The notes under the pieces: generated by a model
What the model was told of the DNA's origin: nothing
Databases searched by the model: none
Seen by the model: only the letters and a program-made list of their open reading frames with translations
In this document: positions 7,313 to 14,372 of the stretch, in pieces
Layout of the letters: the number at the start of each line of letters is the position of its first letter
Numbering within the stretch: position 1 is the first letter of the stretch
Assembly (NCBI GenBank): GCA_002315285.1
Contig: DCGR01000049.1
Coordinates: forward strand, 13,121-47,607
DNA: 34,487 nt
Reading direction: 5' to 3'
Source of the DNA: Bacteroides sp. UBA1773
Lineage (GTDB): Bacteria > Bacteroidota > Bacteroidia > Bacteroidales > Bacteroidaceae
Translations under genes and position numbers: made by a program

Positions 7313-8335
7313 TCACTTTTTAAGGACCTCGAATATCTTAGCCTCCAATTCCTCTGCCAATTCCGGATTATCCTGCAGCAACCTCTTCGTCGCATCGCGA
7401 CCCTGCCCCAATTTCGTTTCATTATAGCTGAACCACGAGCCACTTTTCTTGATGATCTCGTACTGTACGCCCAAATCAACAAGTTCCCCGGTATGCGATA
7501 TGCCTTCGCCAAACATGATGTCGAACTCGGCCTTACGGAAAGGAGGAGCCACTTTGTTCTTTACGATTTTCACCTTCGTTTGCTTGCCGAGCACCGTTTC
7601 GCCATCCTTTATTGGCGATCCAGGTCGGATATCGATGCGTACCGAAGCATAGAACTTCAATGCATTGCCACCTGTTGTGGTTTCAGGATTGCCAAACATC
7701 ACACCGATTTTCTCGCGCAACTGATTGATGAAGATACAGGTTGTCTTGGTCTTGCTGATGGCTGCGGTAAGTTTTCTCAACGCCTGCGACATCAATCGGG
7801 CTTGCAAGCCTACCTTATTGTCGCCCATATCGCCTTCGATTTCGGCTTTTGGCGTAAGGGCAGCCACAGAATCGATGACAATGATGTCGATGGCCGATGA
7901 GCGTATCAGCTGCTCCGCTATATCGAGAGCCTGTTCACCATCGTCGGGTTGTGAAATCAACAAGTTGTCCACGTCAACGCCAAGTTTTTCCGCATAGAAA
8001 CGGTCGAAAGCATGTTCCGCGTCAATGAAGGCAGCTATGCCACCCTGCTTCTGCGCCTCTGCAATGGCATGGATGGCCAAGGTGGTTTTTCCTGACGACT
8101 CCGGACCATAGATTTCGATGACACGTCCCTTGGGATAGCCACCAACGCCCAAGGCTGCATTCAGCCCTATGGATCCCGATGGAATCACCTCGACATCGTC
8201 CACATGGTCATCGCCAAGTTTCATGATGGCACCTTTCCCAAAATCCTTCTCTATCTTGTCCATTGCAGCCCGAAGCGCTTTCAGCTTCTCGTTTGCAACG
8301 TCCATCCCTATTTCCTCATTTGCTTTTTTTGCCAT
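7313..8335 (-). CDS. recA: Recombinase RecA
   Basis: 340 residues. RecA forms filaments on single-stranded DNA, drives homologous pairing and stimulates LexA-type cleavage. The core is fully conserved: Walker A GPESSGKT (residues 77-84), IDAEHAFD, Walker B-like IDIIVIDSVAALTPKAEIEG, loop L1 region DNKVGLQARLMSQALRKL, and FINQLREKIGVMFGNPETTT covering loop L2. The chosen start MAKKANEEIG (8335) gives the usual N-terminus. The longer frame up to 8434 would overlap the rubredoxin gene in another frame. RecA follows the rubredoxin gene by 10 bp and is probably read from the same promoter. No SOS-box could be recognised by eye. Confidence 0.97.
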   Translation of the reverse strand: MAKKANEEIGMDVANEKLKALRAAMDKIEKDFGKGAIMKLGDDHVDDVEVIPSGSIGLNAALGVGGYPKGRVIEIYGPESSGKTTLAIHAIAEAQKQGGIAAFIDAEHAFDRFYAEKLGVDVDNLLISQPDDGEQALDIAEQLIRSSAIDIIVIDSVAALTPKAEIEGDMGDNKVGLQARLMSQALRKLTAAISKTKTTCIFINQLREKIGVMFGNPETTTGGNALKFYASVRIDIRPGSPIKDGETVLGKQTKVKIVKNKVAPPFRKAEFDIMFGEGISHTGELVDLGVQYEIIKKSGSWFSYNETKLGQGRDATKRLLQDNPELAEELEAKIFEVLKK

Positions 8336-8345
8336 ACGATTCCAA

Positions 8346-8504
8346 TCATTCTTTAGTAAACTGATCTTTCCCGACTCCACAAAGCGGACACACAAAGTCC
8401 TCCGGCACTTCTTCCCAAGGAGTGTTGGGTGCAATGCCAGCCTCGGGCACTCCTACTGTTGGGTCGTACTCCCAACCACAAACTTCACAAACGTACTTTT
8501 CCAT
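8346..8504 (-). CDS. Rubredoxin
   Basis: A 52-residue protein starting MEKYVCEVCGWEYDP. It is a small cytoplasmic electron carrier with one iron held by four cysteines in two knuckles: CEVCG (Cys6, Cys9) and CPLCG (Cys39, Cys42). The spacing and length match classical rubredoxins, including the GWEYDP and PEDFVCPLCGVGKDQF signatures. Rubredoxins in anaerobes commonly pass electrons to rubrerythrin or superoxide reductase to detoxify oxygen. Neither partner is in the window. It sits 10 bp upstream of recA in the same direction. The link between the two is unclear and may be simple co-transcription. A related domain occurs fused to NqrC further along. Confidence 0.93.
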   Translation of the reverse strand: MEKYVCEVCGWEYDPTVGVPEAGIAPNTPWEEVPEDFVCPLCGVGKDQFTKE

Positions 8505-8634
8505 AATTTTTTTCCTATAATTGGTTATTTTTTTCGATTTTCATCTGTTATTGCCATTCGGAATATCGTTCCCGACACCAAGCGACTGTACTTGGGCAGA
8601 GAAAATAAGAAAATGCCTTTCCGACAAATACTTG

Positions 8635-9489
8635 TTATTTCATCTCACTGATTGTTTCCTGGAAATAAGAGATACACTGTTTGATGTCGGGTATCGAATT
8701 ATCCCAGTTATATTCGTATTCTATCGACAAATATCCTTCGAATTGTTGTTCCTTCATGATTTGAAGCATTTGTCTCACATCGAGGACTCCCCTACCCCAA
8801 ATCGTATCATGACGCTCTGTTTCACCCTCTTGAGGTGCAACAATATCCTTGAAGTGGAAAGAAATGAGGCGGCCATTGAGTTGCCTCAGACAATCCAGAT
8901 GATTCAATCCCTCACGATTCCAATGTCCCACATCGGCACAGCTGCCAATGTTCTTGCTCCTGTTGGCAATGGCAGCAAGCAAGTTCTGCGGATTCCAATA
9001 GGTGGATGGCTGCGGATGGTTGTGTACGGCCACTTTCAGGTCATATTTTTCCGAGAGCTGCTCCACCAAGTCCCATAATTCCAAGGGCGGTTCACAGGTC
9101 ACGAATTCCATGTCCATGTCGTGGGCAAAAGCAAACATCTGCTCCCACTCTTCGGGCTGATCGCTGACAAACACGCCCGAACCGACAATCTTCACCTCGT
9201 TATCGGCAGCCAATTGCGCTACTTCCTTGCGGGTTGTCTCGTCCATGCCCGGACCAAACACCTGGTCGCCCCATTTGCCGCCCAAGCGATGCCCAGGATA
9301 AGCTTCTATATATTTCACGCCCAACTCATGAGTCTTTTCCAGAGCTTCGATGAACGAAAAATTGTGAAACGTATAAGACTGTACCGCCAGTTTCCATCCC
9401 ATTTCGTCGGCACCATTGCTGGCACATCCCTGCATTGCCAACATCACCACCAAGGTGGTCAACATGCCTACAACTACATTCTTTTTCAT
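8635..9489 (-). CDS. Lipoprotein of the sugar phosphate isomerase/epimerase (TIM-barrel) family
   Basis: 284 residues with a lipoprotein signal ending LAMQGC (Cys22), so exported and membrane-anchored. The rest is a xylose-isomerase-like TIM barrel (Pfam AP_endonuc_2 family): WKLAVQSYTFHNFSF as strand 1, VKYIEAYPGH, VAVHNHPQPSTYWNP, IGSCADVGHWNREG, ISFHFKDI and GYLSIEYEYNWD supply the metal-ligand positions (Glu, His, Asp, His, Glu) usual for the fold. Exported members in Bacteroidetes occur with oxidoreductases and hydratases acting on oxidised sugars and glycosides; the exact reaction here is unknown. It has its own promoter and is the last of three such genes within 5 kb. Confidence 0.82.
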   Translation of the reverse strand: MKKNVVVGMLTTLVVMLAMQGCASNGADEMGWKLAVQSYTFHNFSFIEALEKTHELGVKYIEAYPGHRLGGKWGDQVFGPGMDETTRKEVAQLAADNEVKIVGSGVFVSDQPEEWEQMFAFAHDMDMEFVTCEPPLELWDLVEQLSEKYDLKVAVHNHPQPSTYWNPQNLLAAIANRSKNIGSCADVGHWNREGLNHLDCLRQLNGRLISFHFKDIVAPQEGETERHDTIWGRGVLDVRQMLQIMKEQQFEGYLSIEYEYNWDNSIPDIKQCISYFQETISEMK

Positions 9490-9553
9490 GTCTTCAAATT
9501 ATTTAGGTTTTCTCTTGTTCAAATCACATAATTACCACGCCGTATAACATCGA

Positions 9554-9561
9554 CAAAAGTA
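9554..9561 (-). promoter_or_regulatory. -7 promoter box for the lipoprotein gene at 9489
   Basis: TACTTTTG on the minus strand fits TAnnTTTG. TTTA lies 21 bp upstream at 9583-9586, inside the T-run of the tatC terminator, as an imperfect -33 box. Confidence 0.65.
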
Positions 9562-9582
9562 TGAAAAAAAAATCGCACTTCC

Positions 9583-9629
9583 TAAAAAACCAATTAAGGA
9601 ATTTTTCCAATCGTCGAAAAATTCCTTAA
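9583..9629 (-). terminator. Intrinsic terminator of tatC
   Basis: TTAAGGAATTTTTC and its complement GAAAAATTCCTTAA form a perfect 14-bp stem around an 8-base loop (9594-9629), followed on the minus strand by TTGGTTTTTT. Confidence 0.85.
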
Positions 9630-9667
9630 CCAGTGCCTTTGAACAAGTTCAGAGTAGCTTCTTGCCG

Positions 9668-10462
9668 TCAGTCGTCAGTAGGTTCGTCCTTCTTGACCAC
9701 CCTAATGGAGATTTCATAAAGCACATAGAGCGGTATGAACACAAGCATCAGCGTGAACGGGTCGCCCGAAGGAGTGATGATGGCTGCCAGCACCATAAGC
9801 ACCACTATGGCATGACGACGATACTTCGTGAGGAACGAACGGCGTACGACACCCAGACACGACAACACCCATGCCAGCAAAGGCATCTCAAACACAATGC
9901 CCATGATAAGCACCATCATCGTGAAATTGCCAATATACGACGACAGGTTGATCTGGTTCTCAATATTCGGACTCAACTGATAATCCACCAGGAAATGAAA
10001 GGTGAAAGGGAACACCAGCAAGTAACCGATGGCACATCCTACGAAAAACATCACCGTACCACCTAAGAAAGCCGGACGCAGATGATGTATCTCATTATCG
10101 TACAAAGCCGGACGGATGAATTTCCACACTTCGTAAATGATATAAGGGAAAATGATGACAAGAGAGAACGATATGGACGTGGTGATGTGGGTCATGAACT
10201 GCGATGCCACATTGATATTGATTATCTGTACTGAGAAATCCTTGTCAAAATTCAGCAATCCATGGCTGATGTCGTTCAACCAACGATACACAAAGAAATC
10301 GCCCGATGTAGGAGCCAGAACGAAACTATCAAAAATGTATGGCATGGCGATAAACACGCCAACCATTACAAATGCCAACACACACACAATGCGAAACAAC
10401 GACCAACGAAGCACTTCCAAGTGTTCCCAAAATGTCATCCCGTTTTCTTCTGGATCTTCCAT
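9668..10462 (-). CDS. tatC: Sec-independent protein translocase subunit TatC
   Basis: 264 residues, six membrane helices. TatC is the inner-membrane receptor that recognises twin-arginine signal peptides and, with TatA or TatB, moves folded proteins across the membrane. The N-terminal MTFWEHLEVLRWSLFR is the family signature (usually F-x-EHLxELR), and FPYIIYEVWKFIRPALYDNE is the conserved region between helices 2 and 3. LFVF-type VFPFTFHFL and ITPSGDPFTLMLVFIPLYVLYE mark helices 4 to 6. No tatA or tatB lies beside it, though they are often adjacent in this group. It is preceded by a long hairpin after the 11461 lipoprotein gene. No TAnnTTTG box is visible just upstream, so read-through from that gene is possible. 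Confidence 0.95.
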   Translation of the reverse strand: MEDPEENGMTFWEHLEVLRWSLFRIVCVLAFVMVGVFIAMPYIFDSFVLAPTSGDFFVYRWLNDISHGLLNFDKDFSVQIININVASQFMTHITTSISFSLVIIFPYIIYEVWKFIRPALYDNEIHHLRPAFLGGTVMFFVGCAIGYLLVFPFTFHFLVDYQLSPNIENQINLSSYIGNFTMMVLIMGIVFEMPLLAWVLSCLGVVRRSFLTKYRRHAIVVLMVLAAIITPSGDPFTLMLVFIPLYVLYEISIRVVKKDEPTDD

Positions 10463-10486
10463 GAGAGTCTTTCCGATTTTTTAGAT

Positions 10487-10529
10487 ATCGAGTATTGGGA
10501 ACCCTGTCGGAGGCATCCCAATACTCGAT
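10487..10529. terminator. Long hairpin between the lipoprotein gene and tatC
   Basis: ATCGAGTATTGGGA and TCCCAATACTCGAT form a perfect 14-bp stem with a 15-base loop. There is no T-run on either side, so termination may be partial or the hairpin may stabilise the upstream message. Confidence 0.5.
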
Positions 10530-10555
10530 CACACAAGCAGTTGTTTGCAAATTTG

Positions 10556-11461
10556 TTAATTCTTATAGCTTGGCTTTACGAAATCAGCTTTCAGCAGATA
10601 GTCGGCCGATTCCTTGATGCCCTGCATGTCGTCGCCCGAAGTAGCGCCTTCCATTTCCACAATGAATTCCTTGCAGCCAGCCTTGGCGAAGTTGTTGAAG
10701 ATGGCATCGAATCCTACCATGCCGCTCTGGCCCACCTCACGATGGTCCTTGATGTGGAGCAGGATGAAACGACCGGCATACTTGTTGAAATAATCTACTG
10801 GGCTGACCTGACCTCTTACAGCCCAATACACGTCCATCTGGAAGAACACATACTGAGGGTCGGTGTTTTCGAGCATGAAGTCAAAATAAACCTTGTCTTC
10901 CACTTTCTGGAACTCGTGGGAGTGGTTGTGATAACCATACTTGATGCCGGCCTCTGCACACTTCTTGCCAATGGCATTCAGGTAGTCGCAATAAGTCTTT
11001 GCATCCTTCAGCGTTTCAGGCACATTCGACCAAGGAGTAACGATATACTTCATGCCAGCCTCTTTGTGGGCAGCAATACATTCGTCCCACCATTTCAAAG
11101 CCTCGGTAAAGTCGCCCGATGCAAATTCCTCTTTCGTCAGAGCGCGTGTGGTGTGGCTCGAAAGAACCTCCAGACCAACGGCTTCACAATCGGCCTTGAA
11201 CTGTTTCGGATCTACACCATAAAGCTTTCCATTGCCATAGCAAGCAGCTTCGACTTGAGTGTAGCCCATGTCTGCAATCTGCTTCAACACAGCCACATGA
11301 TTCTCTGCATACTTCGCCGAATCGCCTATCAGCTTACGAGCCGAATAGAGTTGCAAACCCATTTCCTTTTTCACTGGAGCAGCTTCCTGCTGGGCTTCCT
11401 TACATCCAGCGAACATTGCCGACAGAGCGACAACACCAACCAAAATCAATGATTTTTTCAT
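10556..11461 (-). CDS. Lipoprotein of the sugar phosphate isomerase/epimerase (TIM-barrel) family
   Basis: 301 residues from the ATG at 11461 (MKKSLILVGVVALSAMFAGC), a lipoprotein signal with Cys20 as the lipid site. The barrel shows MGLQLYSARKLIGD, VEAACYGNGKLYG, GLEVLSSHTTRAL, YIVTPWSN, YGYHNHSHEFQKVE, YVFFQMDVYWAVRGQ, ILLHIKDHREVG and EFIVEMEGATSGD, with acidic and histidine residues at the expected metal-ligand ends of strands. An earlier in-frame ATG (11539) would place a non-signal hydrophobic stretch before it and lies upstream of the -7 box, so it is rejected. Related to the genes at 9489 and 13345. Specific substrate unknown. Confidence 0.83.
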   Translation of the reverse strand: MKKSLILVGVVALSAMFAGCKEAQQEAAPVKKEMGLQLYSARKLIGDSAKYAENHVAVLKQIADMGYTQVEAACYGNGKLYGVDPKQFKADCEAVGLEVLSSHTTRALTKEEFASGDFTEALKWWDECIAAHKEAGMKYIVTPWSNVPETLKDAKTYCDYLNAIGKKCAEAGIKYGYHNHSHEFQKVEDKVYFDFMLENTDPQYVFFQMDVYWAVRGQVSPVDYFNKYAGRFILLHIKDHREVGQSGMVGFDAIFNNFAKAGCKEFIVEMEGATSGDDMQGIKESADYLLKADFVKPSYKN

Positions 11462-11500
11462 ACACATTTTTATTAAAAAAACAACTATTATAAATTTATG

Positions 11501-11508
11501 CAAAAATA
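11501..11508 (-). promoter_or_regulatory. -7 promoter box for the lipoprotein gene at 11461
   Basis: TATTTTTG followed by CA on the minus strand fits TAnnTTTG and lies 39 bp before the ATG. No clear TTTG at the -33 position. Confidence 0.6.
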
Positions 11509-11552
11509 GTATATTCCACACGTATCTTGTGCCCATCAATCATTAAAGAATG

Positions 11553-11992
11553 TTAAAACCCATTCTTTAGGAATTCCCTTATATGAATATGGGTAACGCC
11601 ATCGTCATCACTTCTTTTCAATAGTGGTGAGGCCGGAATCACATATTTAGGGTAATCATCAGGAATGAGACGCAAATTACCGAATTCCCGCTTTCGCGTT
11701 TCTTCACTGGATATGATGTATGAGACCTGCACATACGCCTTTCCACCTGATTTTGTGCAGACGAAGTCTATCTCTCCAGCACGTAACTGTCCTACCTTTA
11801 CAGTATATCCCAGTCGTAACAGATGCTGACAAACCACATTCTCCAATCCCTTCTCTACATCCTTCTCACGCTCACCACCTGCAATGAAGTTACGTAACCC
11901 CACATCACCGAAATAGCATTTGTTGTTCGACTCCAACAGTTTCTTCCCATGAATATACGCTCAGCATAATGCTTTCTTGATATTGCTTTCAT
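11553..11992 (-). pseudogene. Internally deleted AAA ATPase (DUF4143 type)
   Basis: Two ends of one gene remain. From an ATG at 11992 the frame encodes MKAISRKHYAERI, the typical N-terminus of ATPases that continue into a Walker A. In another frame, from about 11955 to the stop at 11553, lies the C-terminal DUF4143 part: GKKLLESNNKCYFGDVGLRN, ENVVCQHLLRLGYTVKVGQL, RAGEIDFVCTK, YVQVSYIISSEETRKREF. The whole ATPase core of some 250-300 residues is missing and the junction changes frame. The 127-residue C-terminal frame could still be translated from a TTG at 11936, but as a protein it would lack the ATPase. The subfamily differs from the two intact ATPases at 31215-33935. A MITE-like element lies just upstream at 12079. 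Confidence 0.8.
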
Positions 11993-12078
11993 ATATCCCT
12001 GCATTGTTTTTGCGGAAAGATAGTGATTTGGGGGTTCGTAAGCAACAAAACATCAGAACATTTAACTATTGTTGTCCA

Positions 12079-12277
12079 TAAGTGATGATTTTAGTGATGG
12101 TTACATAATAAGTTGGTACGATTTTGCCTTAGGATGTTGAGGTATTCTGGAGTTGAGACGAAGGAGCATAGCGGGCTATGTGACTGAGGAACAACTTCAA
12201 AATGCCCAACAAGATAAGGGAAAGGCGTACCAGGTTATCAAACATTTTGTGCCAAGTTATTTTTTAATCATCACTTA
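12079..12277. mobile_element. MITE-like element with inverted ends, 199 bp
   Basis: Perfect 12-bp inverted ends TAAGTGATGATT (12079-12090) and AATCATCACTTA (12266-12277). Inside are further inverted blocks, TTGGTACGATTTTGCCTTA (12113-12131) against TAAGGGAAAGGCGTACCAG (12215-12233). A central block (12152-12219) contains the palindrome CATAGC-GG-GCTATG and resembles 24216-24284. No transposase and no conserved open frame. It lies between the truncated ATPase gene and the lipoprotein gene at 12368. No clear target-site duplication could be read. Confidence 0.6.
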
Positions 12278-12317
12278 CAGCAAGAGAAAGTGATTGGATA
12301 TGCTGGACGAACAAAAT

Positions 12318-12345
12318 AAGCCTGAGAAAAAAATCCCCAGGCTCG
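12318..12345 (-). terminator. Terminator-like hairpin after the lipoprotein gene
   Basis: AGCCTG and CAGGCT form a 6-bp stem around a 13-base loop, followed on the minus strand by TATTTTGTTC. It lies 25-50 bp after the stop at 12368. Confidence 0.5.
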
Positions 12346-12367
12346 ATTTCAAGTATGATTGTTGTCA

Positions 12368-13345
12368 TTACATCAGTCCCAACGAGCGCAGGTATTCGGC
12401 ACTCTTCTGGATGCCCTGCAAGCGGTTCATGCCCTGACAAGGCTCATCCTGCTCTACGCAGAGCCACTGGGCACCACCAGCCATGGCCGTGCGGATGACT
12501 GCCGGAATATCCACCTGCCCCATGCCAAGCGGACGATACTCGAACCATCCACCTTCATCCTTCATCGAGTTGTCGGTAGTGATGCCTATCAAGGCATAAG
12601 GAGCCGACTTCAACTTGCCTTCCAAGAAATAGTCCTTACAGTGAACCACAGGGATGTTGCCAGCATACTTGCCCAACACCTCCACTGGCTTGAAGCCTGC
12701 ATAATCCGACCAGCACACATCAAGCTCAGGTTGCAGATTCGACCGTTCGTTCGATCCAAAGATATAGTCGTAACCTACTGTACCGTCGGCCAACTTCACA
12801 AACTCAAAGTCGTGGTTGTGATAAAGCAACTGGAAACCAGCTTCCTTCACCTTGGCACCAATCTCACCCAATTTTGCAACTGTCTTGTTGAATTGTTCAG
12901 GATTCACACCCGGACGGCTTGCTTCATCCATGTAGGGAAACACGATGTACTGCACGCCCAGCACCGTATAGTCGTTGATGACCTTGTCGATGTTGTCGAT
13001 CATCTCCTGGAAAGGCACATGGCTTGAGAAAGGAATCAGTCCCAACTCCGTACACATGCGTTTCACCTCTACCGGTGTGTGGCCATAAAATTCGCCATAG
13101 AACTCCACACCGGCATAGCCCATTTCCTTCACGGCTTTCAGGGTGCCGTAGAAATCTTTCTCGAGGTCGGTGCGCACACTGTAGAGCTGTACGCCGATAG
13201 GGAGTTTTTTCTCAAACTGGCAGCAAGCGTTCTGACACTCGCCCTCACCACAAGCCGATTCGTTGGCCTTGTTTTTCTGTCCGCAGCCTGGCATGATTGC
13301 CAATACAAGAGCGAACAATCCGCAGATTTTAAATTTTCTTGTCAT
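12368..13345 (-). CDS. Lipoprotein of the sugar phosphate isomerase/epimerase (TIM-barrel) family
   Basis: 325 residues with signal ending AIMPGC (Cys21). A Cys-rich linker follows (ACGEGECQNACCQFEKK, five cysteines), unusual for the family and suggesting a disulfide- or metal-bound segment between the lipid anchor and the barrel. The barrel shows IGVQLYSVRTDLEKD, YAGVEFYGEF, GLIPFSSHVPFQ, YIVFPYMDEASRPG, QLLYHNHDFEFVKL, LDVCWSDYAGFKP, IPVVHCKDYF and WLCVEQDEPCQG, with Glu, His, Asp, His and Glu at the expected metal positions. It starts 26 bp after the esterase gene stop and is probably in an operon with it, which hints that both act on the same exported substrate. Substrate unknown. Confidence 0.85.
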   Translation of the reverse strand: MTRKFKICGLFALVLAIMPGCGQKNKANESACGEGECQNACCQFEKKLPIGVQLYSVRTDLEKDFYGTLKAVKEMGYAGVEFYGEFYGHTPVEVKRMCTELGLIPFSSHVPFQEMIDNIDKVINDYTVLGVQYIVFPYMDEASRPGVNPEQFNKTVAKLGEIGAKVKEAGFQLLYHNHDFEFVKLADGTVGYDYIFGSNERSNLQPELDVCWSDYAGFKPVEVLGKYAGNIPVVHCKDYFLEGKLKSAPYALIGITTDNSMKDEGGWFEYRPLGMGQVDIPAVIRTAMAGGAQWLCVEQDEPCQGMNRLQGIQKSAEYLRSLGLM

Positions 13346-13371
13346 GTTTTTGTAAATTATTTAATTGATTA

Positions 13372-14241
13372 TCAGTATTGACAGAACGAACGGGTGATGA
13401 AAGGAAGAACCTCCTCAGCCAATTCCATACGCCAGTAAGTCCAATTGTGGGCGCCATCCTTCACACGATATTCGTGAGGAATTTCCTTGTCACGAAACAG
13501 TATATGAGTCTCGGAATTGGCACGATAAAGGAAATCGTCGTCACCGCAACTGATGTACCAGCGTATGCTCTTGATGAGCTTCAGTTTCTCTGGTGTTGCA
13601 TCCTCTATCAAAGAACGAGGGCTCATGGAGCGGACCAGTTTTTCCAACTCGGCTTTCTTGATTTTCGTCGTATCTACCTTTTCATACATGCGGTCCAAGT
13701 TCCATTCGCCCAATGCGCCACTCAACGGACAAGCAGCAGCAAACAATTCAGGATGGTGCAACGCATAGAACAAAGTGCCTCCACCGCCCATCGACAAGCC
13801 CGAGATGGCACGATAACGACGTTGCGTACGTGTGCGGAAATTCTTTTCCACGTAAGGAATCAACTCCTGAAAGAAATAATCCTCGTAGTTGTACGATCCA
13901 TCCCATAGGTTAAAGTAACCTCTATGCACCGCATCGCCGTTGGGCATCACGATAATCATCGGACAAGCCTTGCCTTCGGCAATCGCCTTGTCGGCAATAT
14001 AGGCCACTTGGCCGAATTGCACCCATCCCGTATGGTCATCGCCACTTCCATGGAGCAGGTAAAGCACCGGATAGCTACAAGTACTCTCGTCATAGCCAGC
14101 TGGCAGATAGACGGCGAAAGGACGGTCCATGTTCAGGATGGAACTATGGAACGTGCAGTTCTCTATCACCTTGCCATGTTGTGCGAAAAGCAAACCCGAC
14201 AAAGTGAACAAGCACATCATTGACAACAATGTTCGTTTCAT
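13372..14241 (-). CDS. Secreted alpha/beta-hydrolase esterase, esterase D / feruloyl-esterase-like
   Basis: 289 residues with a signal peptide (about 1-20, ending GLLFA). Evidence for the fold: MDRPFAVYLPAGYDES and YPVLYLLHGSGDDHTGW (oxyanion region), MIIVMPNGDA, nucleophile elbow GLSMGG (Ser150), YISCGDDDFL carrying the acidic residue (about Asp235-236), and DGAHNWTYW carrying the catalytic histidine (His265). This is the putative-esterase (PF00756) layout shared by feruloyl esterases, esterase D and acetylxylan esterases. In Bacteroidales such proteins remove acyl or feruloyl groups from plant glycans; the precise substrate is not shown by sequence. It is the first gene of a two-gene unit with the lipoprotein epimerase-like gene, driven by a consensus promoter. 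Confidence 0.87.
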   Translation of the reverse strand: MKRTLLSMMCLFTLSGLLFAQHGKVIENCTFHSSILNMDRPFAVYLPAGYDESTCSYPVLYLLHGSGDDHTGWVQFGQVAYIADKAIAEGKACPMIIVMPNGDAVHRGYFNLWDGSYNYEDYFFQELIPYVEKNFRTRTQRRYRAISGLSMGGGGTLFYALHHPELFAAACPLSGALGEWNLDRMYEKVDTTKIKKAELEKLVRSMSPRSLIEDATPEKLKLIKSIRWYISCGDDDFLYRANSETHILFRDKEIPHEYRVKDGAHNWTYWRMELAEEVLPFITRSFCQY

Positions 14242-14291
14242 GATAAATAGTGTTTTTTTTATTCAACAATTCATGTGAGAAAATGATGCGC

Positions 14292-14323
14292 CAAAGTTAG
14301 TCTTTTTTTACGGATGACACAAA
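14292..14323 (-). promoter_or_regulatory. Promoter of the esterase operon
   Basis: Minus strand: -33 TTTG (14320-14323), 20-bp spacer, -7 TAACTTTG (14292-14299). Full consensus. The -33 TTTG is the end of the T-run of the nqrF terminator. Confidence 0.85.
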
Positions 14324-14352
14324 AAAAGAGGTGCTATTTGCACCTCTTTTTC
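14321..14352 (-). terminator. Intrinsic terminator of the nqr operon
   Basis: A perfect 12-bp stem, AAAAAGAGGTGC with GCACCTCTTTTT, closes a 5-base loop (14323-14351). On the minus strand the stem runs into TTTTTTTG. It begins about 20 bp after the nqrF stop. Confidence 0.92.
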
Positions 14353-14372
14353 AAAATATTGTTTGTTCGGAA

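Noticed and set aside
8336..8434. N-terminal extension of RecA by 33 residues
   Set aside because: It lies over the rubredoxin gene in a different frame and does not resemble RecA.
10487..10529. A riboswitch or attenuator before tatC
   Set aside because: Only a simple hairpin is visible, with no T-run, no alternative pairing and no conserved aptamer elements.
10262..11452. A 396-codon plus-strand frame
   Set aside because: Spans tatC and the lipoprotein gene in antisense and crosses their intergenic hairpin; no domain signal.
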